From Cognatilysobacter claricitrinus (GTDB lineage: Bacteria; Pseudomonadota; Gammaproteobacteria; Xanthomonadales; Xanthomonadaceae): a stretch of DNA of 64,000 nt. Shown piece after piece: positions 1 through 7,687 of the stretch. The notes below the pieces were generated by a model. It saw nothing but the letters and a program-made list of their open reading frames with translations, was not told the origin of the DNA and ran no database searches. The position numbers and the translations under genes are program-made. The stretch spans positions 124,001-188,000 of the forward strand of contig NZ_BAAFZV010000001.1 of the NCBI RefSeq assembly GCF_045866565.1. Direction: 5' to 3'. Each line of letters starts with the position of its first letter. The stretch's first letter is position 1.

Positions 1-1449
1 CGGCAGGTGCACCATGCGCATCGCGCCGGCGACTTCGTCGAGCAGGCGGGGCACTTCCGCGAGTTCGGCATGGTCCCAACCGGTTTCGACGAATGCGACG
101 AACGACTGGCGCGCGTCGCCGAAGTTGGCGATCGCCTCGCGCACGACAATGTCGAGCACCTTGCGCGACTCGCGTGCGAGCGCGGTGTCGCCTTCGTCCT
201 GGTCTTCGAGGCCGAGGCGTGCAACCTGGTCGTCGAGCGATGCATCGACGTAGAGCAGCGCGCCGGCGATGTCGAGCAACGCGTGTTCGTCTGCCGTGCG
301 GCGGCCGTTGACCACGTCCGACATCGCGTCGCGCTGCTGCATGACGACGCCGCGGGCAGTGCCCAGGCCCATCATGCCGAGCGTGTCGCCGACCTGCGTC
401 AGCGCATCGACCTGCGGGCGGAGTTCCGCCACGTCGATGCGGCCGGTGCGCAAATGGATGTCGAGCGCGTCCTTGACGCGCATCAAGTCTTCCTTGATCG
501 CCGCCGAGACCGTGTCGAGCAGCGCGCGGTTGCGACCGCTTAGCGAGCCGCGCGCATGCGCGATCTCGCTTTCGCTCGGACGCTGCGCGTCGAGGTCGAA
601 GGTTTCGCGGATGTCGTCCAGGCGCGGATGCGAGGCACCGCTGTGGGCGACGTGATAGAGCAGCTGGCGCGTGGGCTCCGCGGCGAGGTCGCCAGCGGAC
701 AGCTCCATCGCGTCCTGTGCGGTGTCGTGCACGCCGCGCTCGACGCCGGCGAACGCCTGGCGCAGGCCACGGCTGGTCGGCATCGCGCCATCGGCGATCG
801 CCATGGCGACGCCTTCTGCGACCCAGAGCATGCGCAAACGGGCTTCGTTGCCACCGGCGCGCATCAGCTCGCCGATCGCGCCGACGATGGCGCGCGCATC
901 GGCCGGGTCGCCGGCCTCCGGCCATGCGGCCAGCGCGGTCGACAGACGCTCGGCCGCAGCATTCGCGTCGGCGTTCGCGTCCGCGGCTTCCGCGGCGGGC
1001 ACCGGCACATCGATGTCCGGCGCGAACAGCATGCTTTCGCTCAGGCCCGCTTCGCCGCGCGCGGCGCGCAGCTCGTTGAGCAGCGGCAGCAGCACGATCG
1101 GAATGTCGCGATGGCCGCCCTGCAGGCGCTCCAGATAGTCGGGCAGCTGCACGACACCACGCAGCAGCGCCGCGCAGGCTTCGTCGCGGTCGGCGACGTC
1201 ACCCGTCTGCAGCGCGGACGCGAGGCGTTCCATCTCGGTCGCGACCATCGCGGGCGCGTCGAGCTCGATCATGTGCAGCGTTCCGCGCACCTGGTGCAGG
1301 TGCGTGGAGCAGGCGCGCATGCGCGCGGAGTCGGTCGGATCCTCCAGGAACGCTTCGATTTCCTGACGCGCGAGGCGGAGGGTTTCGTCGAGTTCCGGCT
1401 TGATCCAGCCGAGGGTGGTTGTATCGATCACTTCACGCATCGCGATCAT
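1..1449 (-). CDS. pilL: PilL/ChpA-type chemotaxis histidine kinase, N-terminal part (cut by window edge)
   Basis: This is the hybrid histidine kinase of the Pil-Chp chemosensory system that controls type IV pilus twitching. Only the first 483 codons are inside the window; the frame stays open to base 1, so the kinase core, CheW-like and receiver domains lie outside. The visible part is the repeated HPt-like N-terminal region: an HPt-type segment with HLHQVRGTLHMIELDAPAMV sits near residue 45, where the first or second His could be the phosphorylated one, and further helical segments follow. The ATG at 1449 is chosen because GAGG lies 6 bases upstream; a second in-frame ATG is at 1440. It is the last visible gene of pilG-H-I-J-L, 109 bases after pilJ. 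Family assignment is firm from context; domain count is unknown. Confidence 0.85.
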   Translation of the reverse strand, partial: MIAMREVIDTTTLGWIKPELDETLRLARQEIEAFLEDPTDSARMRACSTHLHQVRGTLHMIELDAPAMVATEMERLASALQTGDVADRDEACAALLRGVVQLPDYLERLQGGHRDIPIVLLPLLNELRAARGEAGLSESMLFAPDIDVPVPAAEAADANADANAAAERLSTALAAWPEAGDPADARAIVGAIGELMRAGGNEARLRMLWVAEGVAMAIADGAMPTSRGLRQAFAGVERGVHDTAQDAMELSAGDLAAEPTRQLLYHVAHSGASHPRLDDIRETFDLDAQRPSESEIAHARGSLSGRNRALLDTVSAAIKEDLMRVKDALDIHLRTGRIDVAELRPQVDALTQVGDTLGMMGLGTARGVVMQQRDAMSDVVNGRRTADEHALLDIAGALLYVDASLDDQVARLGLEDQDEGDTALARESRKVLDIVVREAIANFGDARQSFVAFVETGWDHAELAEVPRLLDEVAGAMRMVHLP

Positions 1450-1558
1450 CGTGCACCTCGCGCCCGAGCGGCCGTGCACAACGCACTCCCTGGTGGGAGC
1501 GCGGTCGCGTCGCGGCAGTCAGGTGCGTGCCAATTCATTCTTCAGGTCGTCCGTTCGA

Positions 1559-3580
1559 TCAGGCCGGGAGCTTGAAGTCGGCGACCGAGCGACGAAGGTC
1601 CGCCGCCAGCTGCGCGAGGTTTCCAATCGAGGCCGCCGTCTGGCTCGCACCCTGCGAGGTCTGCGCGGTGATCGATTGAATCGTGGTCATCGTCTGCGTG
1701 ATGTTCGTTGCAGCGAACGACTGCTGCTGCGCGGCCTGCGAGATGCCCTGAATGAGGGTCGAGAGGTCGGTCGAGACCTTTTCGATCTCGCCCAGCGCGG
1801 TACCCGCGTCCTCGGCCAGTCGTGCACCGGCGACGACTTCCGACGTCGTCTGCTCCATCGACGAGACCGCTTCGTTGGTATCGCTCTGAATCGTCTGGAC
1901 CAGCGTTTCGATTCGCTTCGTCGCGTTGGACGCGCGTTCTGCAAGGCGCTGCACTTCGTCGGCGACGACCGCGAAGCCGCGGCCCGCTTCACCGGCCGAG
2001 GCCGCCTGAATTGCCGCGTTCAGCGCGAGGATGTTCGTCTGTTCCGAGATGTCGTTGATCAGTTCAACGATCGAACCGATTTCCTGCGACGACTCGCCGA
2101 GGCGCTTGATTCGCTTCGAGGTTTCCTGGATCTGGTCACGGATCGAGTCCATGCCCGCGATCGTCTGGCGCACGACGCCGGCGCCCTTGGTCGCGATCTG
2201 CACCGAGCGCTGTGCAACCTCGGCGGACTCGGCGGAGTTCTTCGAAACCTGGTCAATCGATCGCGCGATCTCGTTGATCGCCTCGGAGGCCGAGCCAATC
2301 TCCTGCGCCTGGTGTTCCGCGGCTTCCGCGAGCTGCGTCGCCGTCGCCTGCGTTTCCTGCGCGCTGGCCGCGACCTGCACCGACGTATCGGTAATCGTCT
2401 GCACGAGGCTGCGCAGCTGTTCGACGGCGAAGTTGATGGAGTCCGCGATCGCGCCGGTCATGTCTTCGGTGACCGTCGCCTTCACCGTCAGGTCGCCTTC
2501 TGCGAGCGAACCCATTTCGTCCAGCAGGCGCATGATGGCCTCCTGGTTACGGTCGTTGAGTTCCTTCGTGGTCTGGTAACGACGCTGCTGCTGCTTGTTG
2601 AGCGCGTAGAGCAGGCCCAGCAGCGAGAAGATCGTCAGCGCACCGGCGATGATCGAGATCCAGATGTTGCCGAGCAGGCTGGTGTCCTTGATCGAGCCGA
2701 TCGAGGTGAACGCGCCGAACAGCTTCTGCGCCTGGTCGAGCAGGTCGCCCGACTTCGCGGTGATGCCGGCCGCCGCGTTCTGCGCGCCGATCAGGTTGCG
2801 CGAGGACGCGGTGATCGCGTCGAGGTCCTTCTTCATGCCCGCCCACTGCTGCTCGACCTGGCCGAGCTGCGACACGGCGGCGCCGGCGGTCAGCGGCAGG
2901 ATCTTGTTGGCGTCGTCGCCCTTGCGAAGGCCGGCGAGCACGGTCGAGAAGAGGTTGGCGTCGCGTCCGAGCGCGTCGGCCGCGGCCTGCGCGGCCGCGC
3001 CGCCGCTACGGATTTCCGCGATGCGGCGCGCCATGGTTCCGGAGACGACGACCTGGCGCAGTGCGATGTAGACCTGCGAGGACGGCGAGCCTGACGCCGA
3101 CATCGCGCGGACCAGCTCATCGAGCGTGGCCTGGAAGTTCGGCAGGTTCTGGTTGAACTTGTCGGCGTGGCCGGCCAGTTCGACGATCGCCTGCTCCGAC
3201 GCCAGCACCTGGTCGGCGTTCTTGCCGATCGGGCCCCATGCTGTGGCGACGTCGTTGATCGCGCTACCCGCGCGGCTGTCGTCGCCGTAGCTGCTCTGCA
3301 GGTTCTTGACGTCGTCTTCGATGCGCGCCTTCGTGTCGCGGAAGGTCTTGAACGCCTCGGCGTTACCGCCTACGGCCTCGGTGCCGCGCACTGCGAGCTG
3401 CTGCGAGAGCACCTGCAGTTCCGACGCCGACGAGCTGGCGCCGCTGAGGCGGCCGGCCTTGTACGACGCGTAACCGACGTTTGCGCCTAGCACGACCAGC
3501 GACGTGATCAGCAACGCCACCCAGGTGTTGACTTTGATGTCACGGCCTTTGCCGGCGACGTTATCCATCGTGCTGCTCAT
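1559..3580 (-). CDS. pilJ: Twitching-motility methyl-accepting chemotaxis protein PilJ
   Basis: Receptor of the Pil-Chp pathway; it sits in the inner membrane and controls the kinase PilL/ChpA through the CheW-like PilI. The 673 residues show a first membrane helix at about 18-38, a periplasmic sensor region to about 303, a second helix at about 304-327, a HAMP-like stretch near 350-395 and a long coiled-coil MCP domain. The conserved signalling tip is visible at about 505-545, with QTNILALNAAIQAASAGEAG as its core. Length and layout match PilJ of Pseudomonas and Xanthomonas. The ATG at 3580 has GAGGTT 5 bases upstream. It lies 30 bases after pilI in the same direction. Confidence 0.95.
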   Translation of the reverse strand: MSSTMDNVAGKGRDIKVNTWVALLITSLVVLGANVGYASYKAGRLSGASSSASELQVLSQQLAVRGTEAVGGNAEAFKTFRDTKARIEDDVKNLQSSYGDDSRAGSAINDVATAWGPIGKNADQVLASEQAIVELAGHADKFNQNLPNFQATLDELVRAMSASGSPSSQVYIALRQVVVSGTMARRIAEIRSGGAAAQAAADALGRDANLFSTVLAGLRKGDDANKILPLTAGAAVSQLGQVEQQWAGMKKDLDAITASSRNLIGAQNAAAGITAKSGDLLDQAQKLFGAFTSIGSIKDTSLLGNIWISIIAGALTIFSLLGLLYALNKQQQRRYQTTKELNDRNQEAIMRLLDEMGSLAEGDLTVKATVTEDMTGAIADSINFAVEQLRSLVQTITDTSVQVAASAQETQATATQLAEAAEHQAQEIGSASEAINEIARSIDQVSKNSAESAEVAQRSVQIATKGAGVVRQTIAGMDSIRDQIQETSKRIKRLGESSQEIGSIVELINDISEQTNILALNAAIQAASAGEAGRGFAVVADEVQRLAERASNATKRIETLVQTIQSDTNEAVSSMEQTTSEVVAGARLAEDAGTALGEIEKVSTDLSTLIQGISQAAQQQSFAATNITQTMTTIQSITAQTSQGASQTAASIGNLAQLAADLRRSVADFKLPA

Positions 3581-3610
3581 GGTTGAACCTCAGGTCTTCG
3601 TGCAGGGCCG

Positions 3611-4159
3611 TCAGGCGGCGGCTTGTCGGAATTCGGGAGTGCGGGCGAGCAGGTCGAGGCTGAAGACGCCCCAGTCGTACTCGCCCACGTGATAGGCGCG
3701 ATCGATGAAGTTCGCGTAGCGGCCCTGGGCCAGCGGTTCGAACGCTTCGTCATCGAGCTTCTGCTCATCGACGAACGAACGCTGGCCGAACAGTTCGTCG
3801 ACCAGCACCGCGACGTCGCCGCCGGACTGACGCACGAGCAGCACGCGCAGGCTCTCGTGCAGGACGGTGCGCTCGCCTTCGAGGAACTGCTTCATGTCGA
3901 CGATCGGCAGCAGCTGGCCGCGGACGTTGGCGACGCCGAGCATCCACGGCTGCGTGCCCGGCACCGGCGTGATCTGCGGAACGGTCAGGATTTCGCGCAC
4001 CTCGCCGAATTCGGAGGCGAGGCGGCGCGAGCCGATGCGGTAGCCGACACCGCGCCACAGACCCGGCGCGTCGAGCTGCTCCGGCAGGCCCGCGACGTGC
4101 GCGAGCGAGCGGCGCTCGTAGTCGACGAGCACGTCGAACGGGCTCATCGCGAGGTTCAT
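3611..4159 (-). CDS. pilI: CheW-like coupling protein PilI
   Basis: CheW-domain adaptor that couples the receptor PilJ to the kinase PilL/ChpA. The 182-residue protein is a single CheW domain; the segment with PGTQPWMLGVANVRGQLLPI (about residues 67-86) is the family hallmark, followed by IVDMKQFL. Its start codon begins one base after the pilH stop, so the two are probably translationally coupled. Some XANTHOMONADS carry several CheW genes, but the position between pilH and pilJ decides for pilI. Confidence 0.93.
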   Translation of the reverse strand: MNLAMSPFDVLVDYERRSLAHVAGLPEQLDAPGLWRGVGYRIGSRRLASEFGEVREILTVPQITPVPGTQPWMLGVANVRGQLLPIVDMKQFLEGERTVLHESLRVLLVRQSGGDVAVLVDELFGQRSFVDEQKLDDEAFEPLAQGRYANFIDRAYHVGEYDWGVFSLDLLARTPEFRQAAA

Positions 4160-4160
4160 G

Positions 4161-4526
4161 TCAGGCGCCCAGGAGTTCGTTGATGCGCGCGATGAGTTCT
4201 TCCTCGCGCGGCGGCTTGACGATGTAGTCCTTCGCGCCCTGGCGAAGGCCCCAGGCGCGATCGGTGTCCATGCCCTTGGTGCTGACGATCAGTACCGGGA
4301 TGGCCTTGGTCTCGGCGTCGCGCGACAGCGCGCGCGTGGCCTGGAAGCCGTTCATGCCGGGCAGGACGACGTCCATGAGGACGAGGTCGGGACGCTCGCG
4401 GCGGCAGGTTTCGATGCCGTCTTCGGCGCTGCCGGACGTCATGACCTGGTGGCCGTTGCGCTCGAGGAGCTGGGTCATGACCGCCGACTCGGTCGGCGAG
4501 TCTTCGATCAACAGGATGCGTGCCAT
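4161..4526 (-). CDS. pilH: Response regulator PilH
   Basis: Stand-alone CheY-like receiver of the Pil-Chp system, without an output domain. In the 121 residues the acidic pair E8/D9, the phospho-acceptor D52 in the context LVLMDVVLPGMNG, the T83 switch position and K104 in IVKPP are all present, so it should be phosphorylated. In Pseudomonas, PilH is linked to pilus retraction and acts against or after PilG; that role is inferred here by family. The gene is 18 bases downstream of pilG and one base before pilI. Confidence 0.93.
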   Translation of the reverse strand: MARILLIEDSPTESAVMTQLLERNGHQVMTSGSAEDGIETCRRERPDLVLMDVVLPGMNGFQATRALSRDAETKAIPVLIVSTKGMDTDRAWGLRQGAKDYIVKPPREEELIARINELLGA

Positions 4527-4544
4527 TGGTGCCCTTCCCCCCGG

Positions 4545-4943
4545 TCAGGCGTTGACGTGCTTGCGGATCGCGTCGAGCAGTTCTTCGCGGGTGAATGGCT
4601 TCGTCAAATACTGCTCGGAGCCGACGATGCGGCCCCGCGCCTTGTCGAACAGACCATCCTTGGAGGACAGCATGATGACCGGCGTCGACTTGAAGCTCTG
4701 GTTGTTCTTGATCAGCGCGCAGGTCTGGTAACCGTCGAGCCGCGGCATCATCACGTCGACGAAAATGATCTGCGGATGCTGGTCCGCGATCTTTGCCAGC
4801 GCTTCAAAGCCGTCCGAGGCGGTCACCACGTCACAGCCCTCGCGCTTGAGCAGCGTTTCAGCCGTGCGTCGAATGGTCTTCGAGTCGTCGATGACCATGA
4901 CCTTGAGGCCGCCCAGGCTGCCGTTGCGGGCGTCATCCTGCAT
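4545..4943 (-). CDS. pilG: Response regulator PilG
   Basis: CheY-like receiver, first gene of the pil chemosensory operon. The 132 residues show the acidic pair D19/D20, the phospho-acceptor D63 in IIFVDVMMPRLDG, S93/S94 and K115 in LTKPF. In related bacteria PilG promotes pilus extension and raises cAMP; here this is inferred from family. It has a short N-terminal extension (about 12 residues) before the receiver fold. The operon runs pilG-pilH-pilI-pilJ-pilL. A promoter with a perfect -35 is visible upstream (see 4985-5013). Confidence 0.94.
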   Translation of the reverse strand: MQDDARNGSLGGLKVMVIDDSKTIRRTAETLLKREGCDVVTASDGFEALAKIADQHPQIIFVDVMMPRLDGYQTCALIKNNQSFKSTPVIMLSSKDGLFDKARGRIVGSEQYLTKPFTREELLDAIRKHVNA

Positions 4944-4984
4944 TCGTAAATCCCCCAGCGCTGCGTCTGGCAGCGCGCGAAGCC

Positions 4985-5013
4985 TTTATTTCAAGCCCCG
5001 GGAGGGCTGTCAA
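4985..5013 (-). promoter_or_regulatory. Predicted sigma-70 promoter of the pilG operon
   Basis: Read on the minus strand, a perfect -35 TTGACA (5013-5008) is followed after 17 bases by AATAAA (4990-4985) as a moderate -10. Transcription would begin near 4978, giving a leader of about 35 bases to pilG. The -35 and spacing are good; the -10 is weak, so activity is unproven. Confidence 0.5.
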
Positions 5014-5057
5014 GCAGGCAATTTTCGTCACGACAAAACTGAAGAAGTGGCACTTTT

Positions 5058-5077
5058 GGTCAGGTCCCCGCCTGACC
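5058..5077. promoter_or_regulatory. Perfect 7-bp inverted repeat upstream of gshB
   Basis: GGTCAGG (5058-5064) and CCTGACC (5071-5077) form a perfect inverted repeat with a 6-base centre, TCCCCG. There is no T-run after it in either direction, so it does not look like a terminator. It covers about -38 to -19 relative to the start predicted for gshB, which would suit an operator. The protein that would bind is unknown. Confidence 0.45.
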
Positions 5078-5080
5078 CAC

Positions 5081-5089
5081 TGCTACCAT
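5081..5089 (+). promoter_or_regulatory. Candidate extended -10 of the gshB promoter
   Basis: TGCTACCAT at 5081-5089 matches an extended -10 (TGn followed by TAnnnT). Transcription would begin near 5096, 20 bases before the gshB start codon. No convincing -35 is visible, which fits an extended -10 promoter or one that needs an activator. Confidence 0.4.
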
Positions 5090-5115
5090 CGGCAGCCCCG
5101 ACCGCGGCTTGAGCC

Positions 5116-6063
5116 ATGCCCCTCGACATCGTCGTCGTGATGGACCCCATCGGCTCCATCAGGATCGCCAAGGACTCCACGTTCGCGATGCTGCTGGAGG
5201 CCCAGCGGCGTGGCCACCGGCTGTCGTACGTCATGCCGGGTGGCCTTTCGGTTCGCGATGGTCGCGCGATGGCGCGCATCGCGCCGCTCCGCGTCATCGA
5301 TGATCCCAACGGATGGTTCGAACTGGGAGATGCGTCACAGGTCGAGCTGGGTACGGGTCACGCCGTGCTCATGCGCAAGGACCCGCCGGTCGACGCGAAC
5401 TATCTCCACGACACCCAGATCCTCGGTCTTGCGCAGAACACGGGCGCGCTGGTGGTCAACGACCCGCGCGGCCTGCGCGACATGAACGAGAAACTGACCG
5501 CGCTGGAGTTTCCGCAGTGCTGCCCGCCGACGCTGGTCAGTCGCGAAGCGAACGCGCTCAAGGCCTTCATCGCCGAACACGGCGAAGCGGTGCTGAAGAC
5601 GCTCGACGGCATGGGCGGCCGATCGATCTTCCGCGCGCGCCACGGCGACCCGAACACCAACGTGATCCTCGAGACGCTGACCGAAAGCGGCCAGCACCTC
5701 GCGATGGCGCAGCGCTACATCCCCGAGATCACCGACGGCGACAAGCGCATCCTGCTGATCGACGGCGTTCCGGTCGACTACTGCCTGGCCCGCATTCCGC
5801 AGGGTGACGAGTTCCGCGGCAACCTCGCGGCCGGCGGTCGCGGCGAAGGCAGGCCGTTGAGCGAGCGCGATCGCTGGATCGCCGCGCACGTCGGCCCGGC
5901 GATGAAGGCGCGCGGCATGCTGTTCGTCGGCCTCGACGTGATCGGCGACTACCTGACCGAGGTCAACGTCACCAGCCCGACCTGCATCCGCGAACTCGAC
6001 AAGCAGTTCGGCCTGAACATCGCCGGGCAACTGTTCGACGCGATCGAGGCGAAGGCGCGCTGA
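5116..6063 (+). CDS. gshB: Glutathione synthetase
   Basis: ATP-grasp ligase that joins gamma-glutamylcysteine and glycine to make glutathione in the cytoplasm. The 315 residues match the usual length (E. coli 316). Visible family marks are the N-terminal VVMDPIGSIRIAKDSTFAML, the LMRKDPPVD stretch, the ATP-grasp loop KTLDGMGGRSIFR, the substrate region NLAAGGRGEGRPL and the metal-binding C-terminus TEVNVTSPTCIRELD. It is divergent from pilG and 4 bases ahead of a tonB gene, so the two are probably co-transcribed. The pair gshB-tonB beside pilG is also found in Pseudomonas aeruginosa. Confidence 0.97.
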   Translation: MPLDIVVVMDPIGSIRIAKDSTFAMLLEAQRRGHRLSYVMPGGLSVRDGRAMARIAPLRVIDDPNGWFELGDASQVELGTGHAVLMRKDPPVDANYLHDTQILGLAQNTGALVVNDPRGLRDMNEKLTALEFPQCCPPTLVSREANALKAFIAEHGEAVLKTLDGMGGRSIFRARHGDPNTNVILETLTESGQHLAMAQRYIPEITDGDKRILLIDGVPVDYCLARIPQGDEFRGNLAAGGRGEGRPLSERDRWIAAHVGPAMKARGMLFVGLDVIGDYLTEVNVTSPTCIRELDKQFGLNIAGQLFDAIEAKAR

Positions 6064-6067
6064 TCGC

Positions 6068-6946
6068 ATGACGGTCGTCGGTCCCGCGCACGATCCGCCA
6101 CTGGTCGAATCGCACCGGCTCGGCTGGACGATGGCGATCTCGCTCGGCGTGCATCTGTTCGTGATCCTGGCGATCGGCTTCGCACCGGAAAAGGCGGCAC
6201 CGGTGGTGCCGACGCTGGATGTCATCTTCACCGAGACGCAGAGCGCGCTGACGCCCAAACAGGCGGATTTCCTCGCGCAGGCCAGCAACCAGGGCGGCGG
6301 CGAGCACGAGAAGACAACGCGTCCGCGCGAGGCGCAAAGCGGCGCGTCGCCGCAGCCCGAACCGGGCGTCGCACCGCGCGAATTGCGCGCGCAATCGCCG
6401 GCACCTGCACCGCCGCCGCAGGCGCGCATCGTCAGCAGCACGCGCGGGCCGTCCATCGCGCCACAGGCGCAGGTCGCTCCGACGCCAAACGACGTGCCCG
6501 CGCCGGTCGGCGACCAGAAGATCGAACGCGACGAACGCATGGCGCGACTCGCCGCGGAAATCCACCTGCGATCGCAGCGCTACGCCAAGCGCCCGAAGCG
6601 CAAGTTCGTGTCGGCGAGCACGCAGGAATACGTGTGGGCGAGCTACCTGCGTGAGTGGGTCGATCGCGTGGAACGCGTCGGCAACATGAACTACCCCGAC
6701 GCGATCCGTCGCCATCACCTTTCGGGACAGGTCGTCATCACCATCGCGATCCGTCGCAACGGCAGCGTCGAGCGTGCGGACATCGTGCAGTCGAGCGGCA
6801 TTCCCGCACTCGACGAAGCGGCGATGCGCATCGCTCGCCTCGCCGAACCGTACCCGCCGCTGCCGCGCACGCAGGAAGATCCCGACATCCTGCACGTCAC
6901 CCGCACGTGGTGGTTCCGTCCCGAAGGGCGGATGGTCGACGACTAA
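6068..6946 (+). CDS. TonB-family energy transducer (TonB3-like, pilus locus)
   Basis: Predicted periplasm-spanning energy transducer. The 292 residues contain one N-terminal membrane helix (about 20-38), a Pro/Ala/Gln-rich linker (about 85-165) and a C-terminal TonB domain (about 200-285) with NMNYPDAIRRHHLSGQVVIT and the closing TRTWWFRPEG. No exbB or exbD is adjacent. In P. aeruginosa the gene at the same place, tonB3, affects twitching and pilus assembly rather than iron uptake; a similar role here is an inference from position. It could also serve ordinary TonB receptors, such as the one at 31229-33550. Confidence 0.85.
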   Translation: MTVVGPAHDPPLVESHRLGWTMAISLGVHLFVILAIGFAPEKAAPVVPTLDVIFTETQSALTPKQADFLAQASNQGGGEHEKTTRPREAQSGASPQPEPGVAPRELRAQSPAPAPPPQARIVSSTRGPSIAPQAQVAPTPNDVPAPVGDQKIERDERMARLAAEIHLRSQRYAKRPKRKFVSASTQEYVWASYLREWVDRVERVGNMNYPDAIRRHHLSGQVVITIAIRRNGSVERADIVQSSGIPALDEAAMRIARLAEPYPPLPRTQEDPDILHVTRTWWFRPEGRMVDD

Positions 6947-6950
6947 GCGG

Positions 6951-6971
6951 GACGCCTGCGTCGCGGGCGTC
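6951..6971 (+). terminator. Weak hairpin between convergent tonB and tsaB
   Basis: GACGCC (6951-6956) and GGCGTC (6966-6971) can pair, with a 9-base loop, and TATTTCGCTTT follows on the plus strand. It sits in the 24-base gap between the two convergent genes and touches the tsaB stop. The stem is short and the T-run is broken, so it is a weak candidate for ending the gshB-tonB transcript. Confidence 0.35.
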
Positions 6972-7669
6972 TATTTCGCTTTGCGCGCCTGCTGCTCGAC
7001 CAGCGTCAGTGCGACGTTGTTGCGCAGGTAGGCGGGCTCGACCCGCTCGGGCGCGATCGCGCCGCCACGTCCGGCGATGCGCAAGGCGAGGCGCGCGATG
7101 TCGGCCGCGTGCGGCAACGCGGCAGCGTCGACGGTGGCCAATTGCGATGCAAGGCGCGCGGGAAGTGCGCCATCCTGTGCAGCGAAGCCGGTGCCGACGC
7201 CATGCCAGCCACCGCCGTCGATCACGACGTCCCCCGCTGCGAGCAGTGTCTCGTTGCCGATCGCGTCGAGATCACTGCCGTTCCAGCGAAAGCGTGCGAC
7301 GTACAGCTCGTTCATGCGCGCATCGATCGCCGCGAGCATGGGCGCGCCTTCGTTCGCCCGCGCCGCGGGAAGCGCGAGTGCGGCGAGCGTGGACACCGGC
7401 ACGAGCGGACGATCGAGACCGAGTGCAACGCCCTGTGCGATCGCGATCGCGAGCCGCACGCCAGTGAACGCGCCCGGGCCGCGACCGACCGCGATCGCGT
7501 CGAGTTGCGAGCGCGCGATGCCTGCATCGGCCAGCAATGCCTGCGCCCACGGCAACGCGAGCTCGGTGTGGCGTCGCGGCGCGATCTCGTAACGCTCGAC
7601 GATCTCGCCGTCGACGGCGAGCGCGACGGAGCAGGCTTCGGTGGCGGTTTCGAATGCGAGCAGTTTCAT
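6971..7669 (-). CDS. tsaB: tRNA threonylcarbamoyladenosine biosynthesis protein TsaB
   Basis: Partner subunit of the TsaB-TsaD-TsaE complex that makes t6A37 in ANN-decoding tRNAs. The 232 residues have the ASKHA-fold opening MKLLAFETATEACSVAL, the HTELALPWAQALL stretch and GRGPGAFTGVRLAIAIAQG, which are diagnostic; the metal-binding His pair found in TsaD is not expected here and is not seen. It is the last gene of the mrcB-lipoprotein-yoaA-tsaB run, 18 bases after yoaA. Confidence 0.95.
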   Translation of the reverse strand: MKLLAFETATEACSVALAVDGEIVERYEIAPRRHTELALPWAQALLADAGIARSQLDAIAVGRGPGAFTGVRLAIAIAQGVALGLDRPLVPVSTLAALALPAARANEGAPMLAAIDARMNELYVARFRWNGSDLDAIGNETLLAAGDVVIDGGGWHGVGTGFAAQDGALPARLASQLATVDAAALPHAADIARLALRIAGRGGAIAPERVEPAYLRNNVALTLVEQQARKAK

Positions 7670-7687
7670 GGCGCGGATGGTCGCATT

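Noticed and set aside
1486..1499. CTCCC-TGGT-GGGAG hairpin in the pilJ-pilL gap, resembling a REP-type or terminator element
   Set aside because: No T-run follows, the stem is 5 bp, and I found no second copy in the window to support a repeat family.
5048..5066. TGGCAC at 5048 as half of a sigma-54 promoter before gshB
   Set aside because: The -12 element TTGC is not found at the required distance; GTCAG stands there instead.
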